NCBI GenBank assembly: GCA_900074885.1
Contig: FJUW01000050.1
Location: 186,001-250,000 of the forward strand
Reading direction: 5' to 3'
From: Rhynchosporium graminicola
Taxonomy: Eukaryota > Ascomycota > Leotiomycetes > Helotiales > Ploettnerulaceae
DNA length: 64,000 nt
Shown here: piece by piece, positions 35,654-46,092 of the stretch
Layout of the letters: each line of letters starts with the position of its first letter
Position numbering within the stretch: position 1 is the stretch's first letter
Notes under the pieces: model-generated
Seen by the model: the letters and a program-made list of their open reading frames with translations, nothing else
The model's database searches: none
What the model was told of the DNA's origin: nothing
Program-made: the position numbers and the translations under genes

Positions 35654-37813
35654 TCACTTGAATGGAGTGTCTGACACGACGGTGGGATGACCTGCCGAGC
35701 TCATATCTGCGATCCGTCGTTCCTCGCTTGCCATAGAAGCGGCGCCCATATCAGCCATGCCGTACCTATCTATCAGTTAGCATGTTTAGTCCTTGTGGGT
35801 CGCATGCGGTCACTTACCAAGCAATAACAGTACACCCTAGAACAGCAGCCAAAACACTGAAAGCCATGGCCACAATGCCTCTTGCCGTGAAACCAGCAGG
35901 CAAAGGTTTGGGTGCTTGACTCGCGCCCTTCAAATTGAGGAAATCCTCTGTGTTTCCCGCGGCATTGCCAGCATATGCCATCTCACCAGCCTTACAAGCA
36001 TCGAAATGGTTCTGGGGAATGGTTTGTGACTTCTGTACATCTAATGGAGCTTCGACCATTGTTGCGATCAGTCCTTGGGACATATGCCACTCTATGTGAC
36101 AGTGGAAGAGCCAGACTCCTGGGTTATTGGCTTGGAATCGGAGGACCATGTAGCCTTCAGGGTGCAATACCACAGTATCTCGTCGCATAGGGATTGCAGG
36201 GTAGTTGGTCTGGCTTGAGTTTGTGGCATCGAAAACTCCTGCTTCGTCTGCTGAGCGAGCGATGGCTTGGAAATTGTGGCCGTGAAGATGGAAAGGGTGC
36301 TTCCCGGAATCTGCAAACTCAAGTTAGAAACCATGAGAGCCCAGTGGGCAGTTCTCGCTTACCGTAGTTGTTGACTACGATGTCGATAATCTGGTGTCTG
36401 TCGAGCACGAACGAGTGTGAAAACTCTCCGTACACCATAGAGTTGACTGCCGCTTCGCCAGTGCTCATCACCGTATAGAGGGTGGGCACTTTAGGCTTGA
36501 CCCAAGTAATGTTGTTGAAGAAGGCATATGGTCGTCCATCGCCCAGGTTATCCATGATAACGTCAAATGTGAGAGTTTGGTCAGCTGCCGGTAGAAGTGG
36601 CTGTTTATCGAAAGGCACCAGAGTAAAATCATCAAATGCATCCAAGGCATCAACGGGCGTTGGATCAGGCTTGGGCTTGGTGTCATCATACACGAGCCAC
36701 CCTGTAGAGTTCCAATTGAGATCATCAGGTAATGTATCGAATAAATCCTGCCAATGTTAATGAATGATTCTGGAGACACATAAATGTCAACGCTTACAGT
36801 ATCCATACTACCCATGAAGGCGTAATTCGTCGAGGTATCATTCTTCGTAGTCAGCAAAAAGCTGTATCGTTGAGCTGCAGAAAGATAGATCATGGAAGCC
36901 TCGGCCGGATCCGTGAAAACGCCGTCTACCTCGACAATGGTCATGTTGTGACCCTCGAACCACAGATACTGTCCAGCAAAAGCGCCGATGTTGACCACAT
37001 GGAACAGATACGTCTTTCCTGGTTGGATCGAAATGGTCAGATTTTGCGTATCGTTGAGAAGAGCGTTTTGGGGCACTGGTTCTGCGCCTGTGGGATTTGC
37101 CTTATTCAGGAACTTCGGTTTAAGTGTTGCCATCTGCTCGTGATACCAATCTGACACGGACAGTACGATCTCCTCATCAACTTTGTCCTTGTAAGGAAAT
37201 TCCGGGTCAGAAATGATGAATGGCGCACGGAGACCGTCGGGGTACTGTCCCATATTGTGCGAGTGGTACCAGTAAGTTCCTGACTGCGCTGCCTGAGAAT
37301 CGGTTAGAGACGGACATGACAATGACGAGAAGCAATACGTACAGTGAAGTTGTACGTAAACGAAGATCCAGCTGGGATAGGACATCTGAAAGATCACTAG
37401 GTCAACATTTACTCATATTCCCCTGTCTCTGTAACATTATCGGGAGGAAACTGTGCCAATAAAATTCGACGGGGAGAGAATGGCTACTGCCGAACGACAT
37501 ACTGGGTGACGAAAGATGGTCCATCCATCGCATTGGTGCCATTTTGAAAAAGGCCATGAAAATGTAGAGAGGTGCTCTGATTCCCGAGTTGATTGTTGAC
37601 ATTGACGATAACTTGGTCGCCACGCGTAGCTCTCATTACTGGAAGTGGCCATGCATTGTTGATACCGATCACAGGTCTCGCGAATACGCCATCTGGATTT
37701 GCAGTCACCCAGGTGATGTCGAAATCGTACACCACGGTTTTTGCCGAGACAGCTACTGCTAGGAGAAGCAGCAGAAGTGATGGCATGGGGAAGAAAGACA
37801 ACGAGATGGCCAT
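35654..37813 (-). CDS. fet3: multicopper ferroxidase Fet3
   Basis: This cell-surface multicopper oxidase converts Fe2+ to Fe3+ for the permease Ftr1 in high-affinity reductive iron uptake. Six exons join in phase: 37813-37503, 37385-37343, 37292-36798, 36747-36363, 36310-35818 and 35765-35654; the product is 612 residues. A signal peptide (about 24 residues, Leu-rich) is followed by three cupredoxin domains. All four copper motifs are present: [38 protein letters not shown] and [10 protein letters not shown]. One membrane segment near the C-terminus leads to a short tail with the Fet3-typical IAWYGMADM junction, which spans the last intron. That membrane anchor and tail separate it from secreted laccases. 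It is divergent from ftr1 (ATG to ATG about 2.3 kb), and GATA-type sites lie about 260-310 bp upstream. Confidence 0.95.
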
Positions 37814-38073
37814 ATTCAAGTAGTTTTGCGTCTCTTACTCGAGTCTGGGTAGTGGCCTTGCGCAGTGAGGATTTTGAGTAAATTTGAGAAGGTTGCGAGC
37901 AGTCACTGCGTTCTTCTAACTGACTGCAGCTCTCTGACAACCCTGGAAATGTCAGTAAACCAACCCAGAAGGATGGCTTGCAGTGACCGAGGCCGGACCA
38001 AGTCTGGCAAATGTGCAGGTGTGGGAGTAGAGGATAGTACGCTTGCGTGGTTTACAGTTTTGACAGGTATCAC

Positions 38074-38127
38074 AACTGATAAGATGATCTGATTACGATG
38101 GTGTGGTGCGGGATAACTTTATCAGAT
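38074..38127. promoter_or_regulatory. GATA-type (SreA-class) site cluster near fet3
   Basis: A perfect ATCTGATAA lies on the minus strand at 38119-38127, and two one-mismatch versions lie on the plus strand at 38074-38082 and 38087-38095. The known fungal iron-repressor consensus is ATCWGATAA. The cluster is about 260-315 bp upstream of the fet3 start. Confidence 0.75.
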
Positions 38128-38821
38128 TGCAAGCCTGCAAGAAGGCGCCCACGGAGCAAGGGTGGCTTGGAAGAATCTTGTTACTAAGTATGATGAAGTC
38201 GTGCGTGCCTATGGCCCGATTGGAGTATGGTGACAACCCTTACGATGGGTCCAGCCAATCATGGAGAAGAGTTGAGATGACTTTTTGGAATTGAAAAGTC
38301 TATCGGAAGCCAGCCAGCGCGTGTGAGAGAATCACTTCGATTGTTGAATGTAATGTAGGGCGCGATCGATCTCGGAGCACTGGCTGAATTCGACTTGGTC
38401 ACAACACTCATTCTACATGTACTGACTGTGCTAAGTAAGCACTTGTATCGAAGTTTGAGGTTGCAAAGAACATGTGAACGATCGAACTCCACAAATGGAG
38501 CTACTGCACTTTCTCTGGGAGCCTGATGGCCGATATACTTTACGCTAAGCACTTACTTCGAAGTAGTATGTCGTATTTGAGCAAGCCTGGCTTCCTGGCT
38601 CCCACGCACGACTCGGGGCAAGTACAAGTAAGTCCACGTTACTTTTGCAGTAGACAATTTGTCAAAAGAAAAGTCAAAAGTCAAAGTCCAAAGTCAAAAG
38701 CAAGGGCCAAAGTCCAAATTGAAAGCGGCAAGTTGGGCTTCATCGGCAGGTCCGGCAAATATGCAGCAGCTGGCAACCTCATGTAGGTAAGGTAGGTAGG
38801 GAGGATACTTCGAAGTGGAAG

Positions 38822-38838
38822 CTCTCTCTCTCTCTCTC
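38822..38838. repeat. CT dinucleotide repeat
   Basis: About eight CT units in the fet3-ftr1 intergenic region. Confidence 0.9.
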
Positions 38839-39197
38839 CATGCTCGCAGATCCATCCATTCATCCCGCTGAGGCCGATCGGCTTGGCTGAGTGAGCTGGG
38901 GGCTGGGCAGGGCTGGAGCGCGCGCGGCGCGAGAGCAACAAGCACTCGTCCCCAAGGCTTACTGGGCTTGGCAATTGGCGGAGTGGGAGAAGGGGTAAAG
39001 GCCAAGGCAGAGGCAGAGGCAGGGGAATTGGAGTTGGGGTTGAATGGAGGTGGAGGTGGAGGTGGAGTTCTCGGACGTCGCTCCTCTCGCTCTCGATAAT
39101 ACTTAGATACAATGTACTTGTATGCTGATCGCCTTTTGCTTGGCAATCCTCTCTCCACTCGTCCTGTGTCTCGATGTTCTTGTTTCTCCAATTGATC

Positions 39198-39221
39198 TTA
39201 TCTGATCGATCGATCAGATAA
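39198..39221. promoter_or_regulatory. palindromic double SreA-class GATA site
   Basis: A perfect 24-bp palindrome contains TTATCTGAT at 39198-39206 and ATCAGATAA at 39213-39221, joined by a six-base CGATCG centre. Both halves match the ATCWGATAA consensus perfectly, in inverted orientation, about 900 bp upstream of the ftr1 start. Regulator binding is inferred. Confidence 0.8.
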
Positions 39222-39314
39222 CATACTTCCTTCGTACTTCGTAATTCTAATTCGGGCGTGTCCATGTTTCTCGGCGACAGGGATGTCACTGTCCAATGAA
39301 TGTCCCCTGTCCCC

Positions 39315-39340
39315 ATCCCATCCCATCCCATCCCATCCCG
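39315..39340. repeat. ATCCC tandem repeat
   Basis: About five perfect ATCCC units in the intergenic region between fet3 and ftr1. Confidence 0.9.
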
Positions 39341-39944
39341 CAACTGGAAGGAATGACCCACTACTTCGTTACTTCGGAACCCTTTTTCTCTTCTTTCAAT
39401 CCGCGAATAGAAGTACCGTCCGTACCGTACCGTGGAAGCTTGCACGAGGAGACCATCTTCACTCCATCTATCCCACCCAGCCTTTCCCTGGAGTACTTAC
39501 TTCGTAGTATGACTGACTGACTCTATGCGTCCGTCCGTCAAAGTTTTCCAATCTTCGGCTGGTTGACTAAACAGCTCAAGTTGCTTGGAGTTCTGGCATC
39601 TTTCTCGGCAGAATCATACATATCATACTTCGGTACTAGGACCTACTGGGTAGCTACGGCCGGGTAGCTTTCTGCAGAGTATAGGTAAGTACAGTACTTA
39701 CTTAGTAAGTTAGCTAGAGACTCCCCTCCCCTCCCGTCCTGAAGAAGTTCGTTCATCTTCTCCCTTCCGATCATCGGTCGTCAACTGCTAGCACTTCTAC
39801 CTAGTAAGCATACTTACTTGTACTGCCGCATTAGCTAGAAGCACACCCTTCCCGGAAGTACTTTCGTACCTAGTCTCGCACGATCCCCAGTCATCGTGCT
39901 ATCGCCAGCCATCGATCAATCTCTTTTAATCAGATCCAGTTGCT

Positions 39945-39953
39945 TTATCTGAT
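39945..39953 (-). promoter_or_regulatory. SreA-class GATA site near ftr1
   Basis: TTATCTGAT, the reverse of ATCAGATAA, lies about 170 bp before the ftr1 ATG. It is a perfect match to the iron-repressor consensus. Confidence 0.7.
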
Positions 39954-40119
39954 CCTCCCAGCAAAGCGCAAAAAACTGCCGGTCCCGAGCGCCGCCCATT
40001 TGTACTCACCCAACTTCAAGGTCTAGTTGACTACGGCTTGACTGACACTCTCATCGTAGATATCTTCCTTGCTTGACACCAGTCTGTTTGGCACACCATA
40101 CTTGGAAATTCTGCACATC

Positions 40120-41549
40120 ATGACGGTCAACGTTTTCGCTGTTCCTGTCTTCTTCATCGTCTTCCGGTGTGTAGTGCTTATCCGCTCCCGTATTGAATGC
40201 ATCAGTTTGATGGCCTTGACGCCGAGATGTGATTCAAGTAACGACACTAACGAAGGATCAGAGAGACCTTGGAGACAGCAATCATCGTGTCAGTCCTTCT
40301 CGCGTTCTTGAAACAAACACTCGATGGTCCAAGTCGAGATGTGGCAGTATACAAGAAGCTCGTCAAGCAGGTAGGTCCTCCTTCACACCAGGTCAGGATC
40401 ACATTAACACATCGCAGGTCTGGTATGGTACCGGAGCTGGACTTCTGATCTGTCTCATCATCGGTGCCGGTTTGATCGGAGCCTTTTACGGCGCAGGAAA
40501 GAACGCCTGGGCGAAGAGCGAGTACTACTGGGAAGGCTCCTTTGGTATTGTCGCTTCAGTCGTGATCACGATCATGGGTGCCGCTCTTCTCCGCGTTGCC
40601 AAAATGCAAGAGAAGTGGCGTGTCAAGCTCGCGAAAGCAATGGAGGATAAGGCAGTCACGACTGAAGGCAAGGGGGGAGCTTGGAAAAGATGGGCAGAGA
40701 AATACGCTATGTTTATCTTGCCATTCATCACGGTTTTGAGAGAGGGCCTGGAGGCGGTTGTCTTCATTGCTGGTGTTTCGTTCTCCGCTCCTGCAAGGGC
40801 TGTACCGCTTCCTGTTGTGATGGGTCTCTTAGCTGGAGGAGTGGTGGGATATCTCATCTACAAGTAAGCATCTCCCCGGACAAGTCTCTCGCTCCTATAT
40901 ACAACTTGTTTAGTTCTTGTGATGAGATAAGATGCTGACGTTCGTTTAGGGGTGGAGCAACAACCAAACTCCAAGTCTTCCTCATCGTGTCAACCTGCTT
41001 CCTCTACCTCGTAGCCGCCGGCCTCTTTTCAAAAGCAGTCTGGTTTTTCCAAGCCCAAAAATGGAATGACGCTGTCGGAGGAGACGCTGCAGAAGTTGGC
41101 GCAGGACCAGGGTCATATGATATCGATCAGAGCGTCTGGCATGTCAACGTAAGTTCTTAGCTCCTTCCCACTTACCAGCTATGCTCGTTGAGACCAGCCT
41201 CCTCGCAACAAAAAAAACTAACATCCTAAAGTATGGCAACCCCGAACTCAACGGCGGTGGTGGCTGGGGAATATTCAACGCCATACTCGGTTGGCAAAAC
41301 TCCGCCACCTACGGCTCCGTGATTTCTTATAACGTCTACTGGATCGTCGTCATCACTGGCTTCCTCCTCATGCGTTACCGGGAGACAAAAGGTCACTTGC
41401 CATTTCAGAAAGCGAAGCTTGATGCTGGTCCAGGAAAGCAAGTGCGCCCGGGAAGTGCTTCAGATGGCTCGAGCAGCATTGTTCACTCGGCTGATGAGAA
41501 AGAGGCGGGAAAGACAGTGCAGGCTACTACCACAACTGCGTCAGCATAG
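40120..41549 (+). CDS. ftr1: high-affinity iron permease Ftr1
   Basis: This plasma-membrane permease imports the Fe3+ produced by Fet3. Five exons join in phase: 40120-40166, 40262-40370, 40418-40863, 40950-41148 and 41232-41549, giving 372 residues. Seven or so membrane segments are visible. Both iron-binding REXXE motifs are present: FRETLETA near residues 15-22 (split by the first intron) and [10 protein letters not shown] in the middle. The loop before the last membrane segment ends in [20 protein letters not shown], a typical Ftr1 block. The C-terminal tail is hydrophilic. The start ATG 40120 gives the family N-terminus; the in-frame codon upstream is TTG. It is divergent from fet3 and probably co-regulated through GATA-type sites between them. 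Confidence 0.95.
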
Positions 41550-42157
41550 GGAAGTCCATTTTGAGAAATGGGCTTGAGAGGCTACGATGTTTGGATTTGA
41601 GGGAAATAGCCCTGAGAAGTTCGGAAGAGATGTAGGCACGGTTCCGGGTAGGAGGATACGATGATATGGGTTATAGCAGCTGGAGATACAATTTTGCATC
41701 GGGGTGACTTGACCGTCGAATGAGAAATGACACGATACCATGTAATAGCTCCTGAATGATATATAGTACACAGTTACTAACATGAGACGTACATGGTGGA
41801 CGCTTACTACTTGCTTTACTGTAACAAGTGCAAGATTCTAGAAGCCCCAAAGAAATACATAAATGTGTTCCGTCCTTGGTAAGGTCTTACCTTCACACCT
41901 TTTTTCTCTGGACTGGCTTTTGTAGTACACGAATGCTTTATTCGATCGTCGATTAAGGACCCGAACGTGAAAAAATAACCACGTTCGGTAAGTAACCGGC
42001 ATGTGGGCACGAGAGATTCTACAAAGATGAGAGATGAGAAAGATTCGTGAGTAAGTCAACTCTGTCAGTCTTTAAATACTGGGTATCTATATGATATCAA
42101 CTACCAATTCTCTCTCTCTCATCTACGCCGCTAGCGTTATATATTACGAGTCTATAA
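41550..42157. other. intergenic between convergent ftr1 and COG8
   Basis: The stretch should hold the two 3' UTRs. I see no coding region. Confidence 0.65.
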
Positions 42158-43636
42158 TCACGCATCTCTAGAACCGACCATCAGCTCCAGTCTACCAGCC
42201 AGTACTCTATGTTTCCTGATGACTTCAACCCACTCCTCATCCTCATCCCTATCCTCCTCATTAACATCAAGATCTCCATCTTCGTCCTTCCCCCCTCCAC
42301 CAAGAAACGCAAGCAATAAACTGAAATCCCCCCCTAACCTCCCCAGACTGCCGGCGCAATACAATACCTGCGTCAGGAGACTATCCCTACTACTTCTATC
42401 CCTGACATTCGGAAGGTATCTCCTCAAGGTCTCCTCCAGCATGCCCACGAGCTGCAGCGGGAATGTCCCCAGCGAGCTCGGCAACGGCTGTAAGGGATCA
42501 GAATCCGTATCCGCTTTCTCCCTCCCAAGCCCCTTCAACACGGCATCTTCTTGCGCGGGATTCCCAGCCGGAAAGATACTTCGGTACATCGAAATGATAG
42601 CGAAGCTCTGCTCTCGAAAGATCTCAATATAGCGCTTCAGGTAACGTTCAGTCTGTTGTCAGCCTTCCCATTTACTGCGCTCTTTGGCGGCCCCAGTCCC
42701 ATTACTGCTGTTTGGGCTTTCCTTCAGACGCTGCGTTTCTTGATCGGCTAGTTCGCGGAGCGGTTCGAGTGCTGAGAGAGTTTGTTGGAGATTGGCTAGT
42801 CGGCAGACGAGGAATAGAGAGCCGAGACTGCCTTCGCGACTTGTTGGACCTCCCCCTGCTCCTGTACTGCTGGCATGGTGGGAGGAGAGGGAAGTGGTGA
42901 GTGTAGGATCGAGTTCGGGCGCTACACGCCGAAGCCAGGAGATTGTGCGCATTGCGCTTGCGAGTTTGAGAGAGCTGGTTCTCAGACTGGCTATTAGATT
43001 CGTGGCCATGTCTTGCATAGCATCTTCGGCTTGCTTTTCAACGCTGGATATCAGCGCTGAGTCGGGGTATAAACCATGGAGTCGACGTATGTGTGAGTTG
43101 AGATCCAGAGCTGAGGCGTAATTTAGAGTTGCATTGGGGGCTGTAGATGCGCAAGCGGTGTTTGAGGTAGATATTGCGGAGGAGAGGAGGGTTGGGAGGT
43201 CGAGGATGTCGGAAAGACGATCGATATTGCGGGAGAGAAGGAGGGCTTTGCGCCTACGGTCCAGAAGAGCATTTTCTGAACGTGTGTTATATGTTTCGCT
43301 GAAGTGTATAGCTGCATCGTCAAGTTTGGGAAGAGCGTCTCGAAGGGAGGCTGTGGATTGGGCGAGTGAGGGGAGCGTTGTACTGAGGGTGGAAAGATGC
43401 GTAGAGGAATCAATTATGGCTTTGTGGGATCGTTTCGAGAGACCCTGAAGGGAAAGGAGGAGGGAGTGCGTGGTCTGGGCAAGAGATTGTGGCTCGTTGC
43501 TTGTCAGGGACGATAGGGGAAGAGTCGCAAGTCGGTTTAGATATGCATTGGTCGTTGGATCTTTTGAAGACGGTGCTGGTCTTGGTGAAGGCGAATCGAA
43601 GTACGGAACCAGTAATTCATAAAGTGGATCTGCCAT
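42158..43636 (-). CDS. COG8: COG complex subunit 8, interrupted by an in-frame TGA
   Basis: This resembles Cog8/Dor1, a subunit of the conserved oligomeric Golgi tethering complex for retrograde vesicles. The frame runs from ATG 43636 for 325 residues, then meets TGA at 42661-42659. It continues in the same frame for 166 more residues to a stop at 42160-42158. The part before the stop has the family N-terminus (LNRLATLPLSSLTSNEPQSL, RSHKAIIDSSTHLSTLSTTL). The part after it carries the expected continuation (TERYLKRYIEIFREQSFAII), so the stop sits inside a conserved stretch. I tried donor and acceptor pairs around it and none restores the frame without deleting conserved sequence. It may be a sequence error, a real nonsense allele or a readthrough site (the base after TGA is C). 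The tail after the stop is acidic. It is divergent from the amidohydrolase gene. Confidence 0.75.
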
Positions 43637-44029
43637 AGCTGTGTTATGCTTGTGGCCTTTAATCGACGTGGTGATGCGTGACAAGTGAACAAGAAGTGTT
43701 CGTTGACATTCGCTAAGAAGTTGACAGGTCGCGTTGGAGCTGCCGGAAGCTGCCACGAGGAGACGCGGGACTTTCTAGGCAGAGTTTATTTATCCCGGGA
43801 ACCCCTCCATTCTCCATTCTCCATTCTCCATTTTTCCCCTCGCGCGCGATTCAATTGCACGCTTTCACAATCACTTTCGATTTCTGGGCGGCAGAATAAT
43901 GGCCACGTATTGAACGATCTTGACATCTTCCTCCATCTGCTTTGTCTGGTCGACTCAGACCTGCATCATAATCATTAATCCTGTTCTCTATACATCAATT
44001 CCAACTCCATCCGTATCCCAGAGATCGAC
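43637..44029. other. divergent promoter, COG8 and amidohydrolase
   Basis: A 393-bp region between divergent starts. It contains a tandem CCATTCT triplet near 43807-43832. I see no coding sequence. Confidence 0.6.
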
Positions 44030-45539
44030 ATGTCAAAACCTACTACGAACGGCGCCAATGGATTGGGCAGCGCCGGCCCCGAACTTTCCTTCAAAGGCGT
44101 CTATATAGCTGGAAAGCCGGAAAACACTCGTTGGGACATCTCCTGTAAGAAAGGCCTTATTGACTCTCTTGATGAGCACGTACCGGACCCTTCTACCAGT
44201 TCCGAGTCAAAAAATGGCGTGCAGTTTCTCTGCCCGAGTCTTTGTCACCCGCATATCCATATAGACAAGTGTTTCCTCCTCTCGCATCCCAAGTATGCGG
44301 ACTTGAAGATTGAAACGGGTGACTTTGCCGAGGCTTTGAAGTTGACAAGTAGGTGCCTTTTTCCTTGCCTTTAATCCATACCTCTTATGCTTTTCTAGGT
44401 GAAGCAAAATCCAGATTTGAGCATGAGGATCTTATGGAGCGTGGCCGAGCTCTGATTGAAGAGAGCATCAATTTCGGGGTCACCCATCTCAGAGCATTTG
44501 TCGAAGTTGATCTCACAGTCAAGTACCTCTGTCTTGAAGCCGGTTTGGCACTCAAAAAAGAGTTCAAGCAGAGATGTCATATTCAGATCTGTGTATTTGC
44601 TCAAGATCCAATCGTCAGCTATCGAGACAAGGGAAAGGCAATGAAGAAGCTCCTTGATGTGGCTGTGAACCGACCCGGTGTCGCTGCATTTGGAAGCGCT
44701 CCTTACGTGGAGCAAGATGGAGATCGCGCAAAGCAACTCCAGAACATTGAATTTGCCATCAGCACAGCTATCCGCTACAGAGTTCACCTAGACTTCCATA
44801 TCGACTATAATCTCGATCCAAATACACCGAGTATGATCGGTGACGCTCTAGCCTTGCTTCATAAGTTGAAGTGGCCCTCAGATTGGAATCACCATCTCCA
44901 CAGGAGTGTTGTGTTTGGACACTGTACGCGTCTTACTCTGTTCAGTGACAAGGAATGGTTGGAGCTTCAAGAAAAGACCCGAGGATTACCTGTTGCGTTC
45001 GTTGGCCTTCCTACCTCTGATCTTTTCATGATGGGTCGACCTGCCAAAGACGATGCCGGTGGACAACGTGTCAGAGGTACGCTGCAAGTTCTTGACATCA
45101 TCGAGAAATACGGCTTGAACGCTGCTATCGGCATCAATAACGTGGGAAACGCCTTTACACCTCAAGGTAGTTGCGATCCGTTAAGCCTTGCAAGTCTTGG
45201 TGTTGGAGTGTACCAGGCTGCTACGAATAGACAGACTGATCTACTACTTGTAAGTGATATCATACCGGATTCTGTACTAATACTTACACTTTCGCTCAGC
45301 AATGTGTATCGAATCGTGCAAAATTGGCCATGGGCATCGACCTTCCAATCTCGTGCGAAATAGATATCGACGTCGGCGATCCCGCCGACTTTGTTGTTTT
45401 CGGCAACGATACCGCCAGCGGGTCTGGTGCGTTTCGGTCGAGAAGAACGATTCAGGACTTGGTGAATGATCCAACCCACGACAGAACGACTGTCTTGGGC
45501 GGAAAGGTAGTCAGCAGGCAGAGACGTCGTCAAAGTTGA
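44030..45539 (+). CDS. cytosine-deaminase-like amidohydrolase with altered active site
   Basis: This belongs to the metal-dependent amidohydrolase superfamily, closest in layout to cytosine deaminase (COG0402). Exons are 44030-44348, 44399-45249 and 45300-45539, joined in phase by 50-nt introns; the product is 469 residues. The HxH metal motif is at residues 75-77 (CHPHIHIDKC). A following His sits in VHLDFHIDYNLD and another in VVFGHCTRL. By eye alignment with bacterial CodA, the catalytic Glu (HCDE) falls on Tyr (HIDY) and the Asp of HDDV falls on Asn in GINNVGNAFTPQG. If the alignment holds, classic deaminase chemistry is doubtful. No signal peptide is visible, so it is probably cytosolic. 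The substrate is unknown; I would not call it cytosine deaminase. Its start lies 393 bp from that of COG8. Confidence 0.85.
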
Positions 45540-46092
45540 AATCCTAGGCTCACACGCCGAAAATGTGATACCGTCTCACGTGTGCAAGTCATGCAAAGGA
45601 GTTTGGAACATGGAGTTGCTGGTTTAGCTTGCTGGTGCTTAGCTCAATGCGCCTCAGATATTACGAATCATACGAACAGTAATGGGACCTCCCAGTGTAA
45701 ATTGCAGAAAAAGAAAGTAAAGGACATAGCTCAAGCCAAACCTCCCATCACCATAATTTGTCACTGTATAGTAGGTACTGCCTGATCTTTCCAAGATGAA
45801 AAACCTTGCCCTGAGTGAGCGACAGGGGTGAATAATCAAGCCTGTTTTTTAGCCGGACCCTTGCCTTCAACTGCGTTTGTTGGGAGTTGGGGAAGGTCAG
45901 GCTTCCCGGTCCACTTCTACTTCGACCTCGGGCACCACATTCCTCGAAACAACCACAGGACTCGCTCACGGGTCGAGACATTCCCTTCTCCGACCACCAC
46001 AGCTGTGATCGAACCGGAATAAATTGTCGGTAATCTTCCCCCGGAACCTATTCTATCTCCCTCCCTCCTCCTCTTGCTCCTACATCCTCACG
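45540..46092. other. intergenic, amidohydrolase to TLC gene
   Basis: A 550-bp stretch with no coding region that I can support. The last 70 bases are pyrimidine-rich and probably form the leader of the TLC gene. Confidence 0.6.

Larger units (their letters stand above)
37814..40119. other. shared fet3-ftr1 intergenic promoter region
   Basis: This 2.3-kb region separates the divergent iron-uptake genes. It carries four perfect ATCWGATAA motifs (listed separately), at least seven copies of TACTTCG between 38554 and 39632, a CT run at 38822-38838, an ATCCC tandem at 39315-39340 and an AP-1-like TTAGTAA at 39702-39708. I see no coding region. Confidence 0.7.

Noticed and set aside
36000..37813. 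Secreted laccase instead of Fet3
   Set aside because: The C-terminal membrane segment, the IAWYGMADM tail and the divergent ftr1 neighbour point to the ferroxidase.
42600..42720. An intron that would remove the COG8 TGA
   Set aside because: Donors GTAAAT and GTAATG exist with a CTGAC branch and a CAG acceptor, but the resulting phase is wrong, and one would be only 23 nt long.
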